DNA of 21,158 nucleotides, from assembly GCA_964538875.1 (NCBI GenBank), contig CAZIHO010000060.1:1-21158 (forward strand), written 5' to 3'. This stretch comes from CAZIHO01 sp964538875 (lineage in GTDB: Bacteria; Pseudomonadota; Gammaproteobacteria; Chromatiales; Chromatiaceae). Positions 1-7,063 of the stretch are shown here, piece after piece. The notes under the pieces are model-generated. The model saw only the letters and a program-made list of their open reading frames with translations, was not told where the DNA came from and searched no databases. The translations under genes and the position numbers were made by a program. Within the stretch, counting starts at the first letter, position 1. Every line of letters starts with the position of its first letter.

Positions 1-1446
1 CTGGTGCACTTCTATCACCTGCACGCCCTGGACTGGGTGGACGTGGTGTCCGCCCTGCAAGCGGATCCCAAGCAAACCTCGGAGCTGGCCCAGAGCATTT
101 CCGCCTGGCCCAAGTCGTCTCCAGGCTATTTCCGGGATCTGCAATTCCGGCTCAAGAAGTTCGTGGAATCCGGCCAGTTGGGTCCCTTCGCCAACGCCTA
201 CTGGGGCAACCCGGCCTATCAACTGCCGGCGGAAGCCAACCTGATGGCGGTCGCCCACTATCTGGAAGCCCTAGATTTCCAAAAGGAAATCGTCAAGGTA
301 CATACCATCTTCGGCGGTAAGAATCCCCATCCGAACTGGTTGGTGGGCGGGGTGCCCTGTCCCATCAACGTGCACGACACCGGCGCGGTGGGCGCCATCA
401 ACATGGAGCGGTTGAATCTGATCAAGGGCATCATCGACCGTGCCAAGGAGTTCGTGGAGCAGGTCTATATTCCGGACCTGCTGGCCATCGCGTCCTTCTA
501 CAAGGGTTGGCTGCACGGTGGGGGACTCTCCTCCCAGGCGATCCTGTCCTATGGCGATCTGCCAGACAAGGCCAATGACCATTCCCCGGCCAATCTATTG
601 TTGCCGCGTGGCGCCATCGTGGGCGGGGATCTGGCCAAGGTGCATGAGGTGGATCTCAAGGATCCGGAGCAGATCCAGGAATTCGTCACCCACTCCTGGT
701 ACAGGTACGCCGACGAGGCCAAGGGTTTGCATCCCTTCGACGGCGTCACCGAGCCCAACTACCAGCCCGAGGGTCCCCACTTCAAAGGCACCCGCACCCG
801 CATCGAAAATCTGGACGAAAGTGCCAAGTATTCCTGGATCAAGGCGCCCCGCTGGCGCGGTCACGCCATGGAAGTGGGCTGCCTGTCGCGCATGGTGCTG
901 GGCTATGTGCAGGGCAAGCAGTATCCCTTCATCAAGGACACCATCGACGCGGTGCTCAAGAAGTTGGACGTGCCGGTGGCGGCCCTGTTCTCCACCCTGG
1001 GTCGCACCGCCGCCCGGGGAATCGAAACCCTCTATTGCGCGGACTTACAGCAACAGCAGTTCAATAAGTTGATCGCCACCATCAAGGCCGGCGACCAACA
1101 CACCGCCAACGTGGACAAATGGGAGCCCAGCACCTGGCCTAAGGAGGCCAATGGTGCCGGTTTCACCGAGGCACCCCGGGGCGCCCTGGGCCACTGGATC
1201 AGGATCAAGGATGGCAAGATCGACAACTACCAGTGCGTGGTGCCCACTACCTGGAACGGCAGCCCCAGGGACGCCAAGGGTCAGATCGGCGCTTACGAGG
1301 CGGCGCTCATGAACACGCCCCTGGCCAAGGCGGACGAGCCCCTGGAAATCCTGCGCACCCTGCACTCGTTCGACCCCTGCCTGGCCTGCTCCACCCATGT
1401 GATGGGGGAGGATGGCCGGGAAATGACCCAGGTGAAGGTGCGCTGA
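1..1446 (+). CDS. hupL: Uptake [NiFe]-hydrogenase large subunit, 3' part (5' end outside window)
   Basis: This is the catalytic subunit of a membrane-bound group 1 uptake [NiFe] hydrogenase. It oxidises H2 at the Ni-Fe(CN)2CO centre and passes electrons through the small subunit to cytochrome b. The frame is open from base 1, and about 480 residues are present of the roughly 600 usual for the family. The N-terminal RxCxxC nickel-binding motif is therefore outside the window. The C-terminal nickel motif DPCLACSTH is visible, with the His codon at 1396-1398. It is followed by a 15-residue tail (VMGEDGREMTQVKVR) of the kind removed after His by the maturation endopeptidase. The matching protease, hupD, lies two genes downstream. 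The small subunit gene should be immediately upstream, outside the window. The family assignment is essentially certain; only the 5' end is unseen. Confidence 0.97.
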   Translation: MVHFYHLHALDWVDVVSALQADPKQTSELAQSISAWPKSSPGYFRDLQFRLKKFVESGQLGPFANAYWGNPAYQLPAEANLMAVAHYLEALDFQKEIVKVHTIFGGKNPHPNWLVGGVPCPINVHDTGAVGAINMERLNLIKGIIDRAKEFVEQVYIPDLLAIASFYKGWLHGGGLSSQAILSYGDLPDKANDHSPANLLLPRGAIVGGDLAKVHEVDLKDPEQIQEFVTHSWYRYADEAKGLHPFDGVTEPNYQPEGPHFKGTRTRIENLDESAKYSWIKAPRWRGHAMEVGCLSRMVLGYVQGKQYPFIKDTIDAVLKKLDVPVAALFSTLGRTAARGIETLYCADLQQQQFNKLIATIKAGDQHTANVDKWEPSTWPKEANGAGFTEAPRGALGHWIRIKDGKIDNYQCVVPTTWNGSPRDAKGQIGAYEAALMNTPLAKADEPLEILRTLHSFDPCLACSTHVMGEDGREMTQVKVR

Positions 1447-1464
1447 CCAGAGGAGGATCATCCC

Positions 1465-2172
1465 ATGTTGGCTGAAGAAAGCGCTTTCGAGACAGAACGT
1501 AACGCCAGTCAGGTCAAGGCGATCTACGTGTACGAGGCGCCGGTGCGCCTGTGGCACTGGATGCACGTGCTTACCATTCTGACCCTCGGCATCACCGGCT
1601 ATCTGATCGCCAGTCCACCGGCCACGGTGCCGGGGGAGGCCAGCGACAACTTCCTGATGGGATATATTCGTTTCATTCACTTCTCGGCCGGCTATATCTT
1701 TGCCATTGCCTTCCTGGGGCGCCTGTACTGGGCCATCGTGGGCAACACCCACGCCCGCCAGGTGTTTTACCTGCCGGTGTGGGACCCCCAGTGGTGGAGT
1801 GAGGTGTGGTCGGAACTCAAGTGGTATCTGTTCCTGGTCAAGGAGCCCCACAAGTACGTGGGCCATAACCCCTTGGCGCACATGATGATGTTCCTCTTTT
1901 TTACGGTGGGCACGGTGTACATGATCTGCACCGGCTTTGCCCTGTACGGGGAAGGGCTGGGCATCGATAGTTGGGCCTATCGCCTGTTCGGGTGGGTGTT
2001 CCTGGCGGTAGGCGGCAACAGCCAGCAGGTGCATGGCTGGCACCACATGGGGCTGTGGGTGACGCTCCTGTTCGTCATCGCCCACGTCTATACGGCAGTG
2101 CGGGAAGACATCATGAGCCGCCAAAGCCTGATCTCGACCATGGTGTCTGGCTGGCGCATGTTCAAGGATTAG
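1465..2172 (+). CDS. hupC: Ni/Fe-hydrogenase b-type cytochrome subunit
   Basis: This 235-residue diheme cytochrome b anchors the HupSL dimer to the periplasmic face of the membrane and delivers electrons from H2 to the quinone pool. Four membrane segments can be read, at about residues 31-50, 70-95, 145-168 and 190-215. Conserved heme-region histidines lie in LWHWMH (H31, H34), RFIHFSAGY, WHHMGLW and IAHVYTA, matching the HyaC/HupC family. Length is normal. The ATG at 1465 is preceded by AGGAGG at 1451-1456 with an 8-base spacer. The start is 18 bases after hupL, so the two are surely cotranscribed. Confidence 0.96.
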   Translation: MLAEESAFETERNASQVKAIYVYEAPVRLWHWMHVLTILTLGITGYLIASPPATVPGEASDNFLMGYIRFIHFSAGYIFAIAFLGRLYWAIVGNTHARQVFYLPVWDPQWWSEVWSELKWYLFLVKEPHKYVGHNPLAHMMMFLFFTVGTVYMICTGFALYGEGLGIDSWAYRLFGWVFLAVGGNSQQVHGWHHMGLWVTLLFVIAHVYTAVREDIMSRQSLISTMVSGWRMFKD

Positions 2173-2183
2173 GGCCGCTACCT

Positions 2184-2795
2184 ATGGACCAACCTTGCGA
2201 GGTACTGGTGCTCGGCATCGGCAATCTGTTGTGGGCCGACGAGGGTTTCGGCGTGCGCTGCGCCGAAACCCTGACGGCCGGCTGGCGCCTGCCGGACCCG
2301 GTACGGGTCATGGACGGAGGCACCCAGGGACTCTACCTGTTGCCCTATGTGCAGGCGGCCCGGCGTCTGATTCTGTTCGACGCAGTGGATTATGGGCTCG
2401 AACCCGGCACCCTGAAACTGGTGGAGGACGATCAGGTACCGCGCTTCATGGGCGTAAAGAAAATGAGCCTGCACCAGACCGGCTTCCAAGAAGTCATCGC
2501 CGCGGCCGAGTTGACCGCCCAGTGTCCGGAGCGGATGCTGTTGATCGGCGTGCAACCGGATCAACTGGACGACTATGGCGGCAGCCTCACGCCCCAGGTG
2601 CGGGCCAGGATCCCGCAAGCGGTGCAGCTAGCGGTGGAACGGTTGCGTACCTGGGGCTATGCCGCCCAAGTCTGGCCTGAACCGGCTCCCAGCGCTGGGT
2701 CCGCCCTGGCCCTGGCGTCCTACGAGGCGGGACGCCCATCCGCCGAGCAGGCGTGCCGCATCGGCGACGCCCGTTTCCTGGGACCCAAAACCTAG
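2184..2795 (+). CDS. hupD: Hydrogenase maturation endopeptidase (HyaD/HupD family)
   Basis: This cytoplasmic protease cleaves the C-terminal peptide of the HupL precursor once nickel is inserted, which locks the active site. The 203-residue protein opens with the family signature GIGNLLWADEGFG. The three nickel-sensing residues of the HybD structure can be located: Glu20 (in DEGFG), Asp66 (in LILFDAVDYG) and His97 (in KMSLHQTG). The ATG at 2184 lies 11 bases after hupC and gives the usual N-terminus. The upstream in-frame extension overlaps hupC and is discarded. The C-terminal 40 residues after the conserved core are longer than in E. coli HyaD and low in complexity. The substrate is inferred from the operon and from the cleavable tail seen in HupL. 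Confidence 0.96.
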   Translation: MDQPCEVLVLGIGNLLWADEGFGVRCAETLTAGWRLPDPVRVMDGGTQGLYLLPYVQAARRLILFDAVDYGLEPGTLKLVEDDQVPRFMGVKKMSLHQTGFQEVIAAAELTAQCPERMLLIGVQPDQLDDYGGSLTPQVRARIPQAVQLAVERLRTWGYAAQVWPEPAPSAGSALALASYEAGRPSAEQACRIGDARFLGPKT

Positions 2796-2812
2796 CCCGC
2801 GAGACTCGCCCC

Positions 2813-3256
2813 ATGTTGGAGACGGATAAGCCGACCCTAGGCCGGCTGGAACAGCGCTTGGCCGCCATCGGCACCCCCCACGGCTGCGTCCGGCTGGAGG
2901 GGGAGGGCATGACGGCCTTTCTGGCCCAGGGCGGTACGAATCTGCTGTTTTTCGCCGAGGACCCCGGCAAGGTCCCGGAAACCTGGGACCTGGCAGTCAT
3001 TTTGGTGGAAGCCCTGAAGGCTCAGTCCGCCCCAGTCCGCATTGGCCTGCTACCGCCGCCCCTCAGCCGGGAGTGGGCGCCCCGCTATGGGGTGCGGGTC
3101 TGGCCGGCCCTGGTGGCCTTGCGGGACGGCGGTTATCTGGGCACCCTGGAGGGGCTCCAGGATTGGGGCATCTTTTCCCGGCGCTTGCCGGAACTGCTGA
3201 ACGCGCCGGTCAACCGCCCGCCTGGGGTCGGGATTCCGGTCGTCACCCAGACCTAG
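2813..3256 (+). CDS. hupG: HyaE/HupG thioredoxin-like hydrogenase chaperone
   Basis: This 147-residue protein belongs to the HyaE/HupG family. Members adopt a thioredoxin fold without the redox CxxC pair and are known to bind the Tat signal of the hydrogenase small subunit, proofreading it before export. No CxxC is present, and the only cysteine is near residue 25. The order LLFFAEDPGKVPETWDLAVIL then VRVWPALVALRDGGYLG is the usual beta-strand and cis-proline layout of these proteins. The ATG at 2813 is 17 bases after hupD. An in-frame extension reaching back to 2753 would overlap hupD and is not preferred. Position between hupD and hupH supports the call. Confidence 0.88.
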   Translation: MLETDKPTLGRLEQRLAAIGTPHGCVRLEGEGMTAFLAQGGTNLLFFAEDPGKVPETWDLAVILVEALKAQSAPVRIGLLPPPLSREWAPRYGVRVWPALVALRDGGYLGTLEGLQDWGIFSRRLPELLNAPVNRPPGVGIPVVTQT

Positions 3257-3270
3257 GGAGGCTGTTAGTC

Positions 3271-4107
3271 ATGCATTCATTTCCCGTTCCCCTGGTGGTC
3301 CTGGGGCCCGGTTCCCAGCCGGTGGACCAGGAGTTGGACACCCTGGACTTGCCCACCGAGATGGCCACCTTCCGGCCACCGGTCAAGGAAGATAGCGCCT
3401 GTCCGGCCGTCTATGACGCCGCCCTGGATCAGCTACGGCACCTGCTGGCGGCCATGGGGGCCGTGGCCTACGGGAGCGCCACGCCGGTTCGGCTGTCCTG
3501 CTCCGACTGGGAGCCGGCGTTGGTGGCGGAGGTCAACGAGATGCTGGGCCAGGGGGACGTGAGCGTCCAGGCGCCGGGAGCGGGGTTGCACGCCCAGGAG
3601 ACTGCCTTTACCGGCATCTGGCGGGTGCGGGGTCCGGGCTTAGATTTGATCGAGGCCAGCGCCTTTCCCGGTCCATTGCGGGATTGCGCCCTGGCCCGCC
3701 CACTCCCCCAGCTGTCAGCGGCGCCGGCCCCGGACGGGCTGATGAACAGCCCGGTCCTGGTGGCGGAAATCCGTGCCCGCGCCCAAGCCTACCAGCCGGG
3801 CCAGGCGGCCCAGGTCATCAATTTAACTCTGTTACCGGTGACGCCGGAGGACTTGGCCTACTTGGACCAATGCCTGGGCCGCGGAGACCTCTCCATCCTA
3901 TCCCGGGGCTTCGGCAACTGCCGCATCACCGCCACCGCCTATCCCCACGTCTGGTGGGTTCAGTACTTCAATAACAAGGACAAATTGCTGCTCAACTCCA
4001 TCGAGGTGGTGGATATTCCAGCGGTGGCCCTGGCGGCGGAGGAAGACTACCGGGATAGCCGGGAACGCCTGGCGGAGTGGCTCCAATGCCTGGAGAGCAG
4101 CCGGTGA
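3271..4107 (+). CDS. hupH: Hydrogenase expression/formation protein HupH/HyaF
   Basis: This 278-residue HupH/HyaF-family accessory protein is implicated in maturation of the small subunit, probably its Fe-S clusters, before export; the biochemical role is not fully settled. Diagnostic stretches are TEMATFRPP near residue 30, a central EVNEMLGQGDVSV, and the C-terminal LGRGDLSILSRGFGNCRITAT followed by VWWVQYFNNKDKLLLNSIEV, the best conserved part of the family. The ATG at 3271 follows a good GGGAGG site about nine bases upstream and lies 14 bases after hupG. The stop overlaps the presumed GTG start of the rubredoxin gene by four bases, which implies translational coupling. Confidence 0.94.
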   Translation: MHSFPVPLVVLGPGSQPVDQELDTLDLPTEMATFRPPVKEDSACPAVYDAALDQLRHLLAAMGAVAYGSATPVRLSCSDWEPALVAEVNEMLGQGDVSVQAPGAGLHAQETAFTGIWRVRGPGLDLIEASAFPGPLRDCALARPLPQLSAAPAPDGLMNSPVLVAEIRARAQAYQPGQAAQVINLTLLPVTPEDLAYLDQCLGRGDLSILSRGFGNCRITATAYPHVWWVQYFNNKDKLLLNSIEVVDIPAVALAAEEDYRDSRERLAEWLQCLESSR

Positions 4108-4328
4108 AGTTTCCCCAAGGCGCCTTTGAACAGACCGGCACCTCCAGGAACGCGGAGCCGTCCGCCTGCTTCGAGTGCGGCATCTGCTGGCAGGTTTATG
4201 ATCCGGGGGCGGGTGATGATTATTGGCAAATTGCCCCCGGCACGCCCTTCGCGGCCCTGCCAGAGCACTGGCGCTGTCCCAACTGCGGCGCGCCCCGGGA
4301 CAAGTTTCTCAAGTTAGACGGCCCATGA
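4104..4328 (+). CDS. hupI: Hydrogenase-associated rubredoxin
   Basis: This small cytoplasmic rubredoxin (74 residues from this start) has two Cys pairs that hold one iron: CFECGICW near the start and CPNCG near the end. The stretch WQIAPGTPFAALPEHWRCPNC is nearly diagnostic of HupI/HoxR rubredoxins. In other hup operons these are needed for hydrogenase maturation under oxygen. I chose the GTG at 4104 because it makes a GTGA overlap with the hupH stop, has GGAGAG at 4092-4097, and gives the family N-terminus. An ATG at 4086 would add six residues and cannot be excluded. The stop overlaps the next ATG (ATGA). Confidence 0.95.
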   Translation: MKFPQGAFEQTGTSRNAEPSACFECGICWQVYDPGAGDDYWQIAPGTPFAALPEHWRCPNCGAPRDKFLKLDGP

Positions 4329-4834
4329 CCGATTTGGACCAGACCCGGCTCCGGGCGGAGGCCGCCTTTGGCCGGGTGGCGCAACGCATGGCCGCCGTTC
4401 CCCTGTGCAATCCAGCTTTGAGCGTGGAACTGGTGGGCTTGCGGGTCTGGCAAGGCCGTTGTTTGGGCCTGTTGATTACGCCCTGGACCCTCAGCTTGCT
4501 GCTGCTGCCGGGGGAGCAACCCATCGAATCCCTGGGTCCCGACCGCCGCCAGACTTGGCGCTTTCCGTCCGGCGAATATGCCTTCATGGGCGGCGTCGAG
4601 GAGGGTCTGGGCACCTTTCAAAGCTGCTCCCTGTTTTCTCCCCCCAGCGAGTTCCAGGATCAGCGGCAGGCCCGGGATCTGGCGCTCGGCGTTCTGGACG
4701 CCCTATTCCTGCCTCAGGACGACGGCCCGCACCACCGGCAGGCGGCGCGCCTGATGGGCCGCTCGCCGGTGCCGGAACAGCTTACCCGGCGGGGCTTTCT
4801 CACCGGGGCCGGGCTGCTGGAGGACGACGCCTAG
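4325..4834 (+). CDS. hupJ: [NiFe]-hydrogenase assembly chaperone HybE/HupJ
   Basis: This 169-residue protein matches the HybE/HupJ assembly chaperone family. Members assist assembly of the small and large subunits and bind the Tat signal peptide of the small subunit. Recognisable features are CNPALSVELVGLRVWQGRCLG near residue 30, PWTLSLLLLPG, and the C-terminal RRGFLTG typical of HybE. The middle, FPSGEYAFMGGVEEGLGTFQ, is also family-like. Its ATG overlaps the hupI stop by four bases. This is the last intact gene of the hydrogenase operon in the window. The next gene is on the opposite strand and converges on it. Confidence 0.92.
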   Translation: MTDLDQTRLRAEAAFGRVAQRMAAVPLCNPALSVELVGLRVWQGRCLGLLITPWTLSLLLLPGEQPIESLGPDRRQTWRFPSGEYAFMGGVEEGLGTFQSCSLFSPPSEFQDQRQARDLALGVLDALFLPQDDGPHHRQAARLMGRSPVPEQLTRRGFLTGAGLLEDDA

Positions 4835-4837
4835 GGG

Positions 4838-5005
4838 ATGCCGAGGACCACGCCCGAGCGCCGCCGCGAGTTGTTGGTCAACCTCATCCTGGCACGCAAG
4901 GATCGTTGTAGTAGGTGGCGCACTGGTCACCATTCGCCAAGATCGTGGTGCCAGGCTCGCATAGGGGTCCGCATAGGAGGCGCGGCGTTGGCTCCGTCCG
5001 GTTGA
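4838..5005 (+). pseudogene. 55-codon open frame after hupJ, possible truncated accessory gene
   Basis: An ATG four bases after the hupJ stop opens a 55-codon frame beginning MPRTTPERRRELLVNL and ending at a TGA at 5003-5005. The first 24 or so codons read like an ordinary coding start in the operon's spacing pattern. The rest is antisense to the secreted-protein gene that ends at 4884 and has no protein-like character. I recognise no family. It may be the stump of a lost hup/hyp gene or simply a chance frame. No hairpin with a U-tract is visible here to end the operon. Confidence 0.3.
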
Positions 5006-5462
5006 CGGGAGCGTTGCAGGTTGGACCCGTGATGGAAATAATCCGCAGCGCCACCCCAGAGCTGTTTTGATAGGTTTCGCAGCCGGATGGAACCGTGACT
5101 GAGCCACCCGCCGGATTATCCAGCGACTTGAGTGAGTTGGCCTGGGCGGTACCCACCAGATCGGGACCCAACAGGGCAGCGCCGACGCCAGCGAGGGCCA
5201 GCAAGCCCGCCGCGATGAGGCGGTTGGACCGGGGGTTGTAACGCATTGCCCCATAGGCCACGCCCAGCAGCAAGACGCCCAGGGCAATCAGCATCAGGGT
5301 TCCACCGGTGGGTACCGCCGCTGTGTCCAGGGGTCCGTATATCAGATCTCCGGGAACTTCCACTGCTCCCTGCGCCAGCGCATTGCTACTGAATCCGGCC
5401 AGGGACAAACCGGCTAGAACCAGGGAACCAACCCAGTTGATGGGAGATGCTTTGAATCTCAT
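4884..5462 (-). CDS. Secreted Cys-rich protein with mid-protein IPTL/exosortase-like sorting segment
   Basis: This 192-residue exported protein has an unusual plan. Residues 1-30 form a Sec signal peptide ending ALA before Q31. At residues 50-81 come VPTGG, an 18-residue hydrophobic segment and the basic RYNPRSNR, the three-part layout of IPTL-CTERM sorting signals recognised by exosortase H. This part lies in the middle rather than at the C-terminus. A second hydrophobic helix follows (about 82-99). A soluble domain of about 90 residues with six cysteines ends DPCVPG. It resembles proteins I know as 'midcut-by-XrtH'; that name is from memory. No exosortase gene is in the window. The start is chosen because it opens the signal peptide and has AGAGAGG upstream. 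The gene converges on hupJ. Confidence 0.72.
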   Translation of the reverse strand: MRFKASPINWVGSLVLAGLSLAGFSSNALAQGAVEVPGDLIYGPLDTAAVPTGGTLMLIALGVLLLGVAYGAMRYNPRSNRLIAAGLLALAGVGAALLGPDLVGTAQANSLKSLDNPAGGSVTVPSGCETYQNSSGVALRIISITGPTCNAPVNRTEPTPRLLCGPLCEPGTTILANGDQCATYYNDPCVPG

Positions 5463-5549
5463 GGCACGCCTCTCTGTTGATGTCGGTGGAAATTTAGTAA
5501 CTGTAGGCGTTAAGGGGGCGGGCGTCAAGCCGGGACTTGGCACAAAATA

Positions 5550-5578
5550 CTGATAAAAAAGAATAATATTAAAAACAA
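5550..5578 (-). promoter_or_regulatory. AT-rich promoter region for the secreted-protein gene
   Basis: Bases 5541-5579 are almost all A/T in an otherwise GC-rich region. They lie upstream of the secreted-protein gene and after pth. On the minus strand a TTGTTT at 5578-5573 and a TATCAG at 5555-5550 are separated by 17 bases. They match the sigma-70 boxes at 3 and 4 of 6 positions. A TATTAT at 5568-5563 is a competing -10. The precise boxes are uncertain, but an independent promoter here is likely. Confidence 0.4.
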
Positions 5579-5670
5579 AGGGGTCTACTGGGATGCGCTC
5601 AGCATTGTCCTCCCTCGGCAGGGTGGGAAGATTGCCTGGCCAAGGAATCCGGGCCAAGGGTCCTTTTGGG

Positions 5671-6273
5671 TCAGGATTTGGCGGACCCCTTGCCGGGTCC
5701 GTGCAACTGGTTCATGACCCGCAGGTAGTCGCCGGCCAGCAAATCCGGCAAAAGGGCCAGCGCCCGGTCGATACCTGCTTCGATGGCTTCCAGATCCTGC
5801 TTGGCGGGCCGGTTGAGCACATAGTCCACCACTTTCGCCCGGTCCTGGGGATGGTCGATGCCGATGCGCAGGCGCCAGAAGTTGGGACCACCCAGGGCGC
5901 TCATGATGTCCCGCAAGCCGTTGTGGCCGGCATGACCGCCACCCTGCTTGAGACGCACCTGTCCGGCCGGTAGGTCCAGTTCGTCGTGAATGACCAGGAT
6001 CTGCTCCAACGGAACCGAAAAATAGCGGGCCAGAGCTGCCACCGCTTGGCCGCTGCGATTCATGAAGGTGAGGGGTTTCAGCAAGCGGAGATCCTGCCCG
6101 CGCAGGCTGATCCGGCCGACCTCGCCGAAGAATTTGCCATCCTTGAGCAGCCGGCCGTCATAACGGTCGGCGATCCGGTCCAGGGCCCAAAAGCCGGCGT
6201 TGTGTCGGGTATCCTGGTATTCGGGTCCCGGATTGCCGAGTCCCACGATCAGGCCGAGGGCTGCTTGGGGCAT
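5671..6273 (-). CDS. pth: Peptidyl-tRNA hydrolase
   Basis: This enzyme hydrolyses peptidyl-tRNA that drops off ribosomes, recycling tRNA in the cytosol. The 200-residue protein starts with the classic VGLGNPGPEYQDTRHNAG. The active-site set is complete, each residue shifted by exactly four from E. coli: Asn14, His24, Asn72, Asp97 and Asn118. The gene lies 53 bases downstream of rplY, the usual neighbour, and is probably cotranscribed with it. No good Shine-Dalgarno sequence precedes the ATG. A GC-rich dyad (6300-6316) sits in the gap and could affect its translation. ychF, the common next gene, is not downstream. Confidence 0.97.
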   Translation of the reverse strand: MPQAALGLIVGLGNPGPEYQDTRHNAGFWALDRIADRYDGRLLKDGKFFGEVGRISLRGQDLRLLKPLTFMNRSGQAVAALARYFSVPLEQILVIHDELDLPAGQVRLKQGGGHAGHNGLRDIMSALGGPNFWRLRIGIDHPQDRAKVVDYVLNRPAKQDLEAIEAGIDRALALLPDLLAGDYLRVMNQLHGPGKGSAKS

Positions 6274-6299
6274 GAGGTGCGGATGAGCTAGGGCCGGGA

Positions 6300-6316
6300 C
6301 CGGCGCCGGGCGCCGG
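6300..6316. repeat. GC-rich 8-bp inverted repeat between rplY and pth
   Basis: CCGGCGCC at 6300-6307 and GGCGCCGG at 6309-6316 flank a single base in the 53-base rplY-pth gap. There is no U-tract, so it does not look like an intrinsic terminator. It could be an mRNA hairpin that modulates pth translation, or simple GC-rich composition. Confidence 0.4.
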
Positions 6317-6326
6317 CCCCCTGGGA

Positions 6327-6926
6327 TTAGGCCTTGCCTTCTTCCTCGTCGGTACCGCCATGGGGGCTGTGGATGCTCACCACCGGCAGATCCGGATCCG
6401 GCTCGTGGGCCAGTTCCACGCCGGCCGGCAACTTAAGCTCGGACAGGTGGATGGCGCCGCCCAAGTCGAGGTTCTTGAGATCCACCTCGATGACCTCGGG
6501 CAGGTCGCTGGGCAGGCAGGTGATTTCCACATCGGCGATATGGTGGGACACCAGACCGCCCATCTTGACGCCCACGCTGCTGTTTTCATTGATGAACTTG
6601 AGGGGCACGTGCATGGTCAGCTCCTCGTCGGCCCGCACCCGCTGAAAGTCCACGTGCATGATGAAGGGCTTGGCCGGGTGGCGCTGCATGTCCTTGAGGA
6701 CCACCTTTTCTGACACCTCGCCGATCTTGAGGTCCAGGATGTGGGAGTAGAAGGCCTCGTGCTCCAGGTGTAACAACAGCTTGGAATGCACGAGGTTAAT
6801 CAAGGCGGGGTCCTGATGGCCCCCATACACGATGCCGGGAACCAGTCCCTGACGACGCAGGCGGCGGCTCGCACCTTTACCTGTATCGCTACGGGGTTCG
6901 GCGTTGACTTCAAAAGTTTGGATCAT
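6327..6926 (-). CDS. rplY: 50S ribosomal protein L25, long CTC/TL5 form
   Basis: This ribosomal protein binds 5S rRNA in the central protuberance of the large subunit. At 199 residues it is the long CTC/TL5 form, with an N-terminal L25 domain (about 1-90) and a C-terminal beta domain (about 95-185). E. coli L25 has only the first, about 94 residues. Characteristic stretches are TGKGASRRLRRQGLVPGIVYGG near the start, HVDFQRV in the middle and GVELAHEPDPDLPVVSI near the end. The C-terminus EEEGKA is acidic, as is usual. The ATG at 6926 has GGAGA a few bases upstream. It sits between prs and pth, and an intrinsic terminator lies 24 bases before its start. Confidence 0.97.
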   Translation of the reverse strand: MIQTFEVNAEPRSDTGKGASRRLRRQGLVPGIVYGGHQDPALINLVHSKLLLHLEHEAFYSHILDLKIGEVSEKVVLKDMQRHPAKPFIMHVDFQRVRADEELTMHVPLKFINENSSVGVKMGGLVSHHIADVEITCLPSDLPEVIEVDLKNLDLGGAIHLSELKLPAGVELAHEPDPDLPVVSIHSPHGGTDEEEGKA

Positions 6927-6950
6927 GACGGTCTCCGTACACTAGGGTAG

Positions 6951-6989
6951 AAAAAACCGCTGCCCTGCCGCGACCAGTCAGGGGAGCGG
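6951..6989 (-). terminator. Intrinsic terminator between prs and rplY
   Basis: Read on the minus strand, CCGCTCCCCTG (6989-6979) pairs with CAGGGCAGCGG (6967-6957). This makes an 11-bp stem with one mismatch and an 11-base loop, followed at once by six T (6956-6951). This is a textbook rho-independent terminator for prs. It ends only 24 bases before the rplY ATG, so rplY needs a promoter overlapping it, or it works as an attenuator of rplY-pth read-through. Confidence 0.8.
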
Positions 6990-7063
6990 TCGATGTGGGC
7001 CGGGAAGTCCCCCAGCCCCGCTTCAATGGACCATAAGTCCTTGAAATTCAAAATAATCCTGGG

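Noticed and set aside
1045..2124. Long minus-strand open frame of 359 codons
   Set aside because: It is antisense to hupL and hupC, both certain genes. The product is His/Gln/Gly-rich with no domain, as expected for a GC-rich shadow frame.
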